Shown here one piece after another: positions 52,562-60,247 of a DNA stretch of 64,000 bases. The stretch comes from Bacteroidia bacterium. GTDB lineage: Bacteria; Bacteroidota; Bacteroidia; Bacteroidales; F082. The stretch's first letter is position 1; each line of letters begins with the position of its first letter. The DNA lies in contig JAJTAY010000029.1 of assembly GCA_021287165.1 (NCBI GenBank), positions 62,001 through 126,000 on the forward strand, written 5' to 3'. The notes beneath the pieces are model-generated. The model worked only from the letters and a program-made list of their open reading frames with translations, was not told the origin of the DNA and ran no database searches. The position numbers were made by a program, and so were the translations under genes.

Positions 52562-53473
52562 TCAGTTTTTCCTGTTGCTGCTTCTGAAGAGAATTTCCTT
52601 TTCCTTGCTGCTTAGGCTGTCGTAGCCCGACTGTGCAATTTTGTCAAGAATGGCATCGATGGTCTGCTGCTCGGTGGCTCTCCGCCGGTTATACTGTTCG
52701 TCGGTTTCAGGGCGGTTTTTGCGCTCTCCCGGGAATGCCCTGAAGCGCGCTTTTCGCCGGAAAATGCCTTTCGTATTGAACACCACAGCAGGATCGAGTC
52801 CTTTGCGCAATAGCGAAGCATAAGCCACGCCCCAGAGGGCACCGCCAAGGTGTGCAAGATGTCCGCCCGGGTTGGAGCCCTGAATGCTGAAAAAATCAAT
52901 GATGACGAGAGCTATGGCAATATATTTAATTCTTACGGTACCTATAAGTAACAGATTTACAGGGTAATTGGGCACCCATGCAGCTATCGCAACAACAATG
53001 GCAAGCACCGAGGCCGAAGCTCCCAGTGCAATGGCAAAAGGATTTGCTTCGAGAAAAACCGGAAAAATGTTGTAGGACAAAATATAAACCAATGCACCTG
53101 CCAGTCCTCCATAAATATAAGTGGCAATCAATTGGCGTTCATTGAGATAATGGAGGAAAAGGACGCCCCCAAAATACAGCATCCACATATTGAAAATGAG
53201 ATGCAATGGCCCCAGATGCAGGAACATGTATGTGAAAATCGTCCATGGTTTTTGGAGCAATCTGGATGGCTCGGAGGGTACGGCAAGCCATTGGGCAAAA
53301 ATATTGAGGGAGTCTTTTTCGCTGATTTTGAAAAGCCAAAGAATGAGGTTGACTAAATAAACCGCCAAAAAGACGACAAGATTTATCAGGATTAGCCTGG
53401 GCAAAACGGATGGTTTGCCAAAGAAGCGCTTGATGGCATCGCCAAGATTACCCTGTTGGTGTTGATAGACCAT
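52562..53473 (-). CDS. rhomboid-family intramembrane serine protease with DUF6576-like tail
   Basis: A 303-residue membrane protease. Six membrane helices occupy about 30-230. The catalytic serine is in LGASASVLA and the histidine in GGHLAHLGGALWG; the HLIFNMWMLYFGG segment forms helix 2 with its conserved Asn. The cytosolic C-terminal part (about 235-303) is basic then helical, ending SLSSKEKEILFRSSNRKN, a tail found on Bacteroidota rhomboids. It cleaves transmembrane substrates, unidentified here. It starts one base after the stop of a second rhomboid gene, and both are between mutL and the EEP gene. Confidence 0.93.
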   Translation of the reverse strand: MVYQHQQGNLGDAIKRFFGKPSVLPRLILINLVVFLAVYLVNLILWLFKISEKDSLNIFAQWLAVPSEPSRLLQKPWTIFTYMFLHLGPLHLIFNMWMLYFGGVLFLHYLNERQLIATYIYGGLAGALVYILSYNIFPVFLEANPFAIALGASASVLAIVVAIAAWVPNYPVNLLLIGTVRIKYIAIALVIIDFFSIQGSNPGGHLAHLGGALWGVAYASLLRKGLDPAVVFNTKGIFRRKARFRAFPGERKNRPETDEQYNRRRATEQQTIDAILDKIAQSGYDSLSSKEKEILFRSSNRKN

Positions 53474-53474
53474 T

Positions 53475-54335
53475 TTAGTTCAGTTCGAAAAACTCTCCTT
53501 TTTTCTTCCAGTAACGAATAAGCACATAACCAAAAATCATACCTCCAAGGTGGGCAAAGTGAGCAATATTGCTGCCAGGCCTGTTCATCACCCCTTCGAA
53601 CAGCTCGAAGGCACCGTAAAGGATAACAAAATACTTGGCCTTGATCGGAATGAAGAAATAAAGGTAAATCATGGAATTGGGAAACATCATTCCAAAGGCG
53701 AGCAGGATGCCGAAAACAGCCCCCGAGGCTCCAACCACTACAAACTGATTGAGGTAATAATCCCGATAATGCGACACGAATTCGAGCGCACCGCTTAAGG
53801 CTCTTGAATCGCCGGCGTTATGTGAGAGAATGGTAAGATTTCTTTCAAATTGCTGAAATTCGTTCCATATCGCGCCCGAAAAACGGCTAACGCGAAAAGT
53901 ATGATTCGCGGTAAATTCGTTTAAGCTATCAACACTTGCAGTGGCAAGAAACTTATCCATGGCTAAAATATCGGGCCTCATCTGAAACCAGATCCAGAGC
54001 AGATAAACCAGGCCCGCGCCAATACCTGTAACCATATAATAAATGAGGAAGCGTTTTCCTCCCCAAACATTTTCGAGCGCATACCCGAACATCCATAATG
54101 CGAACATATTGAACAAAATATGCGCAAAACCGCCGTGCATGAACATATAGGTAATGAACTGCCAGGGCTTAAAATCAGGCGCTAGCGGAAAATGCAAACC
54201 GAGGATCTTGGTAAGGTCAATTCCAAAACTGGTGTCAAGAGATATCGTAGCCAGAAAAAACAATCCGTTGATAATCAATAGATTCTTAACGACAGGGGGC
54301 AAAACCCTGAATCCCATGGGTTGATAATAGCTCAT
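53475..54335 (-). CDS. rhomboid-family intramembrane serine protease with large loop insertion
   Basis: A 286-residue membrane protease. The catalytic serine is in VVGASGAVFG and the histidine in AHFAHLGGMIFGY; FMHGGFAHILFNMFALWMFG carries helix 2 residues. Between helix 3 (ending near residue 125) and the serine helix is a hydrophilic insertion of about 78 residues, mainly helical and charged. This is longer than in typical bacterial rhomboids and absent from the neighbouring paralogue. The insertion could gate or select substrates. It is 13 bases downstream of mutL and one base upstream of the other rhomboid gene. Confidence 0.93.
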   Translation of the reverse strand: MSYYQPMGFRVLPPVVKNLLIINGLFFLATISLDTSFGIDLTKILGLHFPLAPDFKPWQFITYMFMHGGFAHILFNMFALWMFGYALENVWGGKRFLIYYMVTGIGAGLVYLLWIWFQMRPDILAMDKFLATASVDSLNEFTANHTFRVSRFSGAIWNEFQQFERNLTILSHNAGDSRALSGALEFVSHYRDYYLNQFVVVGASGAVFGILLAFGMMFPNSMIYLYFFIPIKAKYFVILYGAFELFEGVMNRPGSNIAHFAHLGGMIFGYVLIRYWKKKGEFFELN

Positions 54336-54348
54336 GCGTGCTTTGAGG

Positions 54349-56154
54349 TTATTTTAAGAACTGTGCAAGTTGGTCAATATTAAGCAAAGTAAATATTTTC
54401 CTTCCGTCGGGCGATGCCTCCGGTTCGCTGCAGGCAAACAAACGATCTATGAGGTTGGACATTTCCGTTTGCGTGAGCATTTTGCCATAAGGCCAGGCGG
54501 TTTTGAAGGCAAGCGACATGGCCAGTGTGGTCTGGGTATCGTTTGTTTCCTGATCAGAATGCATCCTGAAATGCTCAATTAAACCTTCAAACAAAGTTCC
54601 TGCATCGTTGTTTGACACGCCTTCCGGCAGGCCTGCAAGCACAAAAGTGCGTTCACCTGCCTTACTTATGTCGAATCCGATCAGTTTCAAATCTTCTGAT
54701 AAACTGTCGCACAAAACAGCATCACGGGCATTGAGTTGCACGGTATGCGGGAATAATACCTGCTGCGAAGCGCCTTTTCCACTGCGAAACATATTCAAGT
54801 AGTGCTCAAACTGTATTCTCCAATGGGCAAGGTGCTGATCCACAATAAGTAAGCCTGATTTTACAGCACTCAACACATAAGCACCCTGAACCTGCAGAAA
54901 CGTTGACTGCACGGTGCTGTTTTCATTTTCCGGGCTTTCAGGCTTTGGCTCATTTTCGGGAACGTCCTGATAAAAAAGCCTCCAGTTTTCATTGGGTTTG
55001 AGTTGGGGTGATTTTCCTCCGGCAGTCTGCCGTGCGTCCTTGAAAGGATTGAATTCGGGATTTATAGTTATCCCCGGAGGTCTGATTTCACGACCTGCGC
55101 GGCTGATTTCGCCAAAATCGATACCATGGCTGTTGTCGGCCTCAAAATCGAGTCGTGGACTTAGTTGGTGCATGCCGAGCGTTTTTCTCACCGCTGCATG
55201 GAGAATTGCATATACAAGTTTGGTATCCAAAAAGTTAACCTCAGTCTTAGTGGGATGGATGTTGACGTCAATCTCGGCAGGATCTATTGTAAAGTGGATG
55301 AAATAACCCGGAAAAGTCTCTTTTGGCAACAGATCGGCAAAAGCGTTTTCGATTGCATGGTGAAGGTAAGGATGGCGAATAAAACGGTTGTTGACAAAAA
55401 AGAACTGGTCACCGCGCGTTTTTTTCGAAAATTCAGGCTTCACCACAAAGCCTTCAACCTTGATTTTTGCGGCTTCCTGCCCCACGCTGAGCAGTCGTTC
55501 GTTAAAAACGCTCCCCAATATTCCAACTATACGTTGCTTAAATGAGCCTGTGGCAAGGTGAAAAACTTCCTTATCGTTATGGGTCATCGTAAAGGCGACA
55601 TGAGGATGAATCAGTGCAACGCGCTGGAATTCGTCAATGACATGTCGCAGCTCGACCGGTGGCGACTTTAGAAAGTTTCGCCGTGCAGGAACGTTGAAGA
55701 AAAGGTTTTTGACATAAATGGTCGTTCCTGCCGGACAGGCGCAAATTTCCTGACTGACAACGGTCGATCCTTCAATACGAACCATTGTTCCATGTTCATC
55801 CGCAGATCTCCGCGTCCGAAGCTCAACCTGGGCTACAGCGGCAATGCTGGCCAGCGCTTCGCCCCGGAATCCCATCGTGCGGATAGAAAACAGGTCGTCG
55901 GCCCTGGCGATTTTTGAGGTGGCATGTCGCTCGAAACACATTCTGGCATCGGTTTCCGACATTCCGCTCCCATTGTCGGTAACCTGAATCAGGCTCTTTC
56001 CTGCATCCCTGATTACCAAATCGATACGGCTTGCACCCGCATCGATGGCATTCTCAAGCAATTCCTTGACGGCAGAGGCAGGGCGCTGAATAACCTCACC
56101 AGCCGCAATTTGATTGGCAACGGAGTCGGGCAAAAGCCTGATAACATCACTCAT
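54349..56154 (-). CDS. mutL: DNA mismatch repair protein MutL
   Basis: MutL couples MutS mismatch recognition to strand incision and excision. The 601-residue protein has a complete GHKL ATPase N-terminus: ELLENAIDAGAS, TDNGSGM and GFRGEALASIAAV. The start is ATG 56154 (MSDVIRLLP); the longer frame begins with TTG. In the C-terminal domain the endonuclease motif DQHA-x2-E-x4-E reads DQHL-x2-W-x4-E, the ACR-type motif reads AFK, and the CPHGR motif reads SPDGR, so intrinsic nickase activity is unlikely. It heads a run with two rhomboid genes, an EEP gene and uvrB. Confidence 0.95.
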   Translation of the reverse strand: MSDVIRLLPDSVANQIAAGEVIQRPASAVKELLENAIDAGASRIDLVIRDAGKSLIQVTDNGSGMSETDARMCFERHATSKIARADDLFSIRTMGFRGEALASIAAVAQVELRTRRSADEHGTMVRIEGSTVVSQEICACPAGTTIYVKNLFFNVPARRNFLKSPPVELRHVIDEFQRVALIHPHVAFTMTHNDKEVFHLATGSFKQRIVGILGSVFNERLLSVGQEAAKIKVEGFVVKPEFSKKTRGDQFFFVNNRFIRHPYLHHAIENAFADLLPKETFPGYFIHFTIDPAEIDVNIHPTKTEVNFLDTKLVYAILHAAVRKTLGMHQLSPRLDFEADNSHGIDFGEISRAGREIRPPGITINPEFNPFKDARQTAGGKSPQLKPNENWRLFYQDVPENEPKPESPENENSTVQSTFLQVQGAYVLSAVKSGLLIVDQHLAHWRIQFEHYLNMFRSGKGASQQVLFPHTVQLNARDAVLCDSLSEDLKLIGFDISKAGERTFVLAGLPEGVSNNDAGTLFEGLIEHFRMHSDQETNDTQTTLAMSLAFKTAWPYGKMLTQTEMSNLIDRLFACSEPEASPDGRKIFTLLNIDQLAQFLK

Positions 56155-56165
56155 GCACAAACCAG

Positions 56166-56474
56166 CTATTTGCCCACACCGAACGCCCGGATGAGGTTGT
56201 CGATGAGGTCGGTGAAAAATATGACATACACGCCACCCAGGATCACAATGGCATAGATGATAAAAGTATATCGCATGGCCGGCAGGCCTGAGGTCTGATC
56301 GTTTCTCCTCCAGCGCGAACTCATCCGCAACCTCAGCTTCTCTTCCTCGCTAAGTTTGGCATCCAGCCCCAACTCAGCTTTTCGTTTTTCGATAGCTTCC
56401 TTCTCAGGGTTGTAATAGCGCGGCTTATAAACGAAGCGGCGTGGACTGGATGTCCGAAACATGAAAAGCTTCAT
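56166..56474 (-). CDS. small hypothetical membrane protein upstream of mutL
   Basis: A 102-residue protein of unknown function, starting at ATG 56474 (MKLFMFRTSSP); ATG 56462 is an alternative. The N-terminal part is basic (PRRFVYKPRYYNPEKEA), the middle is a charged helix (about 28-60), and a single membrane helix (about 70-90, TFIIYAIVILGGVYVIFF) follows, so the bulk is probably cytosolic. It is 11 bases before mutL and probably cotranscribed. I recognise the type as recurring next to mutL in Bacteroidota but know no function. Confidence 0.75.
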   Translation of the reverse strand: MKLFMFRTSSPRRFVYKPRYYNPEKEAIEKRKAELGLDAKLSEEEKLRLRMSSRWRRNDQTSGLPAMRYTFIIYAIVILGGVYVIFFTDLIDNLIRAFGVGK

Positions 56475-56509
56475 AGTATTATGCAGTTGAATATTCAAAC
56501 GCCAAAGCG

Positions 56510-56517
56510 CAAAGGTA
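56510..56517 (-). promoter_or_regulatory. candidate -7 element of the mutL-uvrB run
   Basis: TACCTTTG on the minus strand, 35 bases before the ATG at 56474. No -33 element found. Confidence 0.35.
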
Positions 56518-56583
56518 GCCAAAATCGGCCACTTTTTTAGTTTTCATATCCTGATGTCGCCAGCTTAAAACCGCTCAAATTGC

Positions 56584-56591
56584 TAAATTTG
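56584..56591 (+). promoter_or_regulatory. candidate -7 element for the GroES-like gene
   Basis: TAAATTTG followed by CCACTC, 25 bases before the ATG at 56617. Divergent from the mutL-run element. Confidence 0.4.
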
Positions 56592-56616
56592 CCACTCTTA
56601 ATCAAGCTGATGTTTA

Positions 56617-57000
56617 ATGAACTCCGAAACGGATTTTGACAAGCTGATTGTAGTGGGCGACAGGGTATTGATAAAGCCAAAATCAACACCCGAAAAAACG
56701 CGTGGCGGGCTCTTTCTTCCTCCCGGATATACCGAGAAAGAAGCCATACAAAGCGGATATGTGGTTAAGGTTGGTCCGGGTTATCCTATTCCTAACATTC
56801 AGGACGACGATTTTGAACCCTGGAAAAAGACGGGAAAAGACGAAACGCGTTATCTGCCGCTACAGGCGCGTACTGGCGATCTGGCCATCTTTTTGCAAAA
56901 AGGCGCAATTGAAGTGTTTTATCATAATGAGCGGTACTTTATTGTTCCGCATAATTCAATACTGCTGCTCGAACGTGATGAATTTGATCAGGAGGATTGA
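56617..57000 (+). CDS. GroES-like (Cpn10 family) protein
   Basis: A 127-residue protein of the co-chaperonin 10 family. IVVGDRVLIKPKSTPEKTRGGLFLPPGYTEKE matches the first GroES strands and mobile loop (split here across residues 10-43), and VKVGPGYPIP matches the GxVxxVGxG region; the C-terminal strand with hydrophobic IVPHNSILLLE closes the barrel. It is about 30 residues longer than GroES, the extra length lying between the loop and final strands (DDFEPWKKTGKDETRYLP). No groEL is adjacent, so it is probably a paralogue of the canonical co-chaperonin. It precedes the ABC importer genes by 24 bases. Confidence 0.88.
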   Translation: MNSETDFDKLIVVGDRVLIKPKSTPEKTRGGLFLPPGYTEKEAIQSGYVVKVGPGYPIPNIQDDDFEPWKKTGKDETRYLPLQARTGDLAIFLQKGAIEVFYHNERYFIVPHNSILLLERDEFDQED

Positions 57001-57024
57001 TAGTCAATTGTCTTTCTGAAGAAT

Positions 57025-58212
57025 TTGAATGAAATAATTCCACACTTGAAAAAACTGATTCTCGGCCTTCTGTCCTCATTTGCTTATTTACTTAGGATAG
57101 CCCTTTTAATTGCTGCCTTTTTGTGGATCTCCTCGTGCAAGCATTCAAATTCAGTAAATGATGGCGGTAAAACTCATGATGAGTATATTTTAATGCCCGA
57201 ATTCGCTCAGGGCTACAGAATTATCAACGAGGGCGGGACAAATGTGCTTGAGATCACTGATCCGCTTAATCGCGGGAGGCTGCTGGGGCGCTTTACCCTG
57301 ACGGATGAAAAGTCAGGAAATGCAAACTCCTCCGACTACACGAAAGCCATTGAAGTGCCCGTAAAGCAATTCATTGCGCTTTCGTCAACACAATGGGGCA
57401 TGTTGATGCTCCTGGGTGCATCGCATAGCATTGTAGGCATTTCCGAAGCCCCTTTTGTTCAAGACTCTGGTATGAGGAGTATGCTTGACAGGGGAGAAGT
57501 AGTAGAAGTGGCACGGGATGGATTTTTCCGTTATGAGTTGTTGAGCACATTTCCCGGCGCCGTTATGCTTTATTCTCCGGACGCGGCAGGACTACCTGCA
57601 CCCATCGGCGACCTATCCCTGAAACCTGTTCCGTGGCCCGATTTTACTGAGCCGCATCCGCTCGGAAGGGCCGAATGGATCAGGCTTGCAGGCTATCTTT
57701 CAGGAAATCAGCGTATGGCTGACAGTATTTTTTCTGCAATCAAATCCGAATATCTGGATTTGATGCAATTGGCAGCCACAGCCGAGAAACGACCAAAGGT
57801 GTTTTCGGACAAAATGTTCGCAGGGCAATGGTATGTGCCGGGAGGTAAGAGCTACATTGCCAGAATCTTTGAAGACGCAGGTGCAGAGTATGTTTTCAGC
57901 GATCTGGATGCAACAGGCAGCATTCCGCTTGATCCTGAGGCCATTCTTGCACGTGCTATCGACGCTGAATTCTGGCGCGTTCCTCATGCCGGTGATCTTG
58001 GAGGATATATGGGTTTGCTCGCCGAAAACCAGGTTTACGGGAAGTTTGCGGCTTTCCGAAATCACGGCGTAATCTACTGTAACACAAGGGAGAGTGCATA
58101 TTTCGAGCGCGGCCCGATTGAGCCTCACAAGGTACTGGCCGATTTTATCGCTATCTTCCACCCCGAAATTCTTCCGGATCATAAGCCGCGATATCATTAC
58201 CTATTGAAATGA
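57025..58212 (+). CDS. iron-chelate/cobalamin ABC transporter substrate-binding lipoprotein
   Basis: A protein of up to 395 residues of the FecB/BtuF class. The frame has no ATG at the start; TTG 57025 is the first usable codon, and a second TTG follows seven codons later, so the start is uncertain. A hydrophobic segment ends in WISSC, a lipobox. The periplasmic-binding domain shows FIALSSTQWGMLMLLGA, VGISEAPF, and later PKVFSDKMFAGQWYVPGGKSY, as in the two-lobed helical-backbone family. It delivers a metal chelate, heme or corrinoid to the permease encoded next; the ligand cannot be determined. Its stop overlaps the permease start (ATGA). Confidence 0.88.
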   Translation: MNEIIPHLKKLILGLLSSFAYLLRIALLIAAFLWISSCKHSNSVNDGGKTHDEYILMPEFAQGYRIINEGGTNVLEITDPLNRGRLLGRFTLTDEKSGNANSSDYTKAIEVPVKQFIALSSTQWGMLMLLGASHSIVGISEAPFVQDSGMRSMLDRGEVVEVARDGFFRYELLSTFPGAVMLYSPDAAGLPAPIGDLSLKPVPWPDFTEPHPLGRAEWIRLAGYLSGNQRMADSIFSAIKSEYLDLMQLAATAEKRPKVFSDKMFAGQWYVPGGKSYIARIFEDAGAEYVFSDLDATGSIPLDPEAILARAIDAEFWRVPHAGDLGGYMGLLAENQVYGKFAAFRNHGVIYCNTRESAYFERGPIEPHKVLADFIAIFHPEILPDHKPRYHYLLK

Positions 58213-59249
58213 CAAACAAGAGGTCAGCACTTCTTTTTATACTTCTTTTGCTGATTCTGGCTGTCCTGATCTGGCTCAATATGCTTTATGGTACAGTCTA
58301 TGTTCCTTTTGACGAAGTAGTTAAAGCCTTAGGAGGAAATTCCGATCCCGATCAGGCATTCTATACCATCATCATTCATTTCAGAGTGCCGCAGCTTTTA
58401 ACTGCCTTGCTCACCGGCGCTGCATTGGCTGTTGCAGGACTGCTTTTGCAAACCATATTCCGCAATCCACTTGCCGACCCCTCCATTTTGGGCATCAGCT
58501 CAGGCGCAAGCCTTGGGGTTGCAATCCTTCTATTCGGGTCGGCCGCGTTTACCGGCACAGCCTACCGGTTTGGCGTTCTCGGTCCATTCGGAATTGTTTC
58601 GGCCTCATTTGCTGGGGCTTTGGCTGTGCTTGCATTGATCACCATGCTTAGCCGTATGCTAAGCAGTATGACCAGTCTGCTCATCGCAGGCATAATGATT
58701 GCATACCTTGCCGGAGCCCTCGCGGGAATTGTAAAGTATTTCAGCAACAGGGAAGATCTTCAGGCTTTTGTAATCTGGGGCATGGGTAGTTTCTCCAACG
58801 TCAGCCGCTCAGATCTTACAGTTTTTATTCCGGCCGTGGCGCTGGGGCTTATTTCGTCGCTATTTCTGGTTAAGCCATTGAACCAGTTTTTATTGGGAGA
58901 ATCGTATGCCACAAACCTCGGATTGCGGGTTAAACCTTTCAGAACATTCATTCTGCTTCTGACAGGCTATCTTACAGCCGTTACAACAGCCTACACCGGT
59001 CCTGTTGCATTTATCGGACTCGCAGTGCCCCATATCGCCCGTAACTTATTCAAAACGAGCAATCATGGTGTACTTATCCCTTCGAGCATGCTCATCGGCG
59101 GCAGCCTGGCTTTGCTTTGCAACCTCATCGCCCGATTGCCCGGTTTCGATGGCAGTCTTCCTATAAACTCCATCACGGCGCTTATCGGAGCGCCTGTTGT
59201 TGTGTATGTGCTCGTAAAGCGTTATCGTTCAATGCCTCAGGGAATATGA
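58209..59249 (+). CDS. FecCD/BtuC-family ABC transporter permease
   Basis: A 346-residue inner-membrane permease with about ten helices. Family motifs: FRVPQLLTALLTGAALAVAG near residue 60, NPLADPSILGISSGASLG near 95, and the ATPase-coupling loop YTGPVAFIGLAVPHIARNL near 265. It forms a homodimer that imports an iron chelate, heme or vitamin B12. The gene overlaps both the binding-protein gene and the ATPase gene by four bases (ATGA each), the usual arrangement for this transporter class. Confidence 0.95.
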   Translation: MTNKRSALLFILLLLILAVLIWLNMLYGTVYVPFDEVVKALGGNSDPDQAFYTIIIHFRVPQLLTALLTGAALAVAGLLLQTIFRNPLADPSILGISSGASLGVAILLFGSAAFTGTAYRFGVLGPFGIVSASFAGALAVLALITMLSRMLSSMTSLLIAGIMIAYLAGALAGIVKYFSNREDLQAFVIWGMGSFSNVSRSDLTVFIPAVALGLISSLFLVKPLNQFLLGESYATNLGLRVKPFRTFILLLTGYLTAVTTAYTGPVAFIGLAVPHIARNLFKTSNHGVLIPSSMLIGGSLALLCNLIARLPGFDGSLPINSITALIGAPVVVYVLVKRYRSMPQGI

Positions 59250-60247
59250 GCAGGCCACAGGAAGTAATCAGGTGCAGCAAGCTCAGCATCGGCTATCAGA
59301 ATGGTAGCCAAAAGAAAATTGTGCTTTCGGATATTGAAGCCGTTTTCGGACGGGGCGATCTTGCCGCAATAGCCGGCCTGAATGGGTCAGGAAAATCTAC
59401 GCTTCTCAAAACCATAACCGGACTCCTGAAGCCATTGGAAGGCGATGTGTTTCTTTTCGGCAAGAAAATCACAACCTACCACCAGGCTGAACTGGCACGA
59501 ACGATTGGACTTGTGCTTACAGACCGTCCGGATGACTATTATCTTACTGTATACGAAACTGTTGCTGCCGGCAGGTCGCCGCACACAGGATTTTGGGGAA
59601 GGTTGAATGCCGATGATCGTCGCATTATCGAACAAAGCCTGAATTACGTTGGCGTGAGCCACCTGAAATTAAGACTTCTCAACAGCATTAGTGATGGTGA
59701 ACGACAGAAGGTAATGATTGCCAAGGCACTTGCTCAGGATACTCCCATCATCATTCTTGACGAACCGGCAGCATTTCTTGACTTTCCAAGCAAAATTGAA
59801 TTGATGCAACTGCTCCGTCAGCTGGCAGAGGAACAGCATAAAACCATTCTATTTTCGTCGCACGACCTTGATCTCATTATTAGAACGGCCGACAAAGTGT
59901 GGCTCGTTGGAAACAATGCCCCCATTGTTCAGGGAGCGCCTGAAATATTGCTGAAAACTAACGCCTTTGCACGAAGTTTTGGCAATAGCCGACTCACTTA
60001 CGACCCGGCACTTGGTCATTTTCAGGTGCATAAGTTTGAGAAGGGCAAGTATCAGTTTGTTAATGATAACGAAGATATTAGCTTGATCTCCAGTGCGCTT
60101 CAACGCAGAGGCTATTTTCCGGCGGGCGACAGCGAAGCCGATCTGAAAATTTCATTTACCGATAACTTCATTACCATCGTAAAAAATGGTGAAACGATTA
60201 CTTTTGAAAACTTTGAACAATTGATCTATGGCATTCAGAACCTCTAA
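59246..60247 (+). CDS. FecE/BtuD-family ABC transporter ATPase with C-terminal extension
   Basis: A 333-residue ATPase powering the importer. Motifs: Walker A GLNGSGKSTLLK, Q-loop region, signature ISDGERQKVMIAKAL (Ser-Asp-Gly instead of SGG), Walker B IIILDEPAAFLD and the switch histidine in FSSHDLDLI. The core ends near residue 245; about 85 further residues form a small alpha-beta extension (FQVHKFEKGKYQFV, then KISFTDNFITIVKNGETITF) not present in BtuD. ATG 59246 overlaps the permease stop; the longer frame from 59117 lies inside the permease gene and is not used. It overlaps the amidohydrolase gene by 20 bases. Confidence 0.93.
   Translation: MSRPQEVIRCSKLSIGYQNGSQKKIVLSDIEAVFGRGDLAAIAGLNGSGKSTLLKTITGLLKPLEGDVFLFGKKITTYHQAELARTIGLVLTDRPDDYYLTVYETVAAGRSPHTGFWGRLNADDRRIIEQSLNYVGVSHLKLRLLNSISDGERQKVMIAKALAQDTPIIILDEPAAFLDFPSKIELMQLLRQLAEEQHKTILFSSHDLDLIIRTADKVWLVGNNAPIVQGAPEILLKTNAFARSFGNSRLTYDPALGHFQVHKFEKGKYQFVNDNEDISLISSALQRRGYFPAGDSEADLKISFTDNFITIVKNGETITFENFEQLIYGIQNL

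Noticed and set aside
57001..57024. Cobalamin riboswitch before the BtuFCD-like importer
   Set aside because: Only 24 bases separate the GroES-like stop from the first start; there is no room for the aptamer and no B12-box-like sequence.
59117..59245. Longer N-terminus for the ABC ATPase
   Set aside because: The added 43 residues overlap the permease gene and do not resemble an ATPase start; ATG 59246 gives the usual ATGA overlap.
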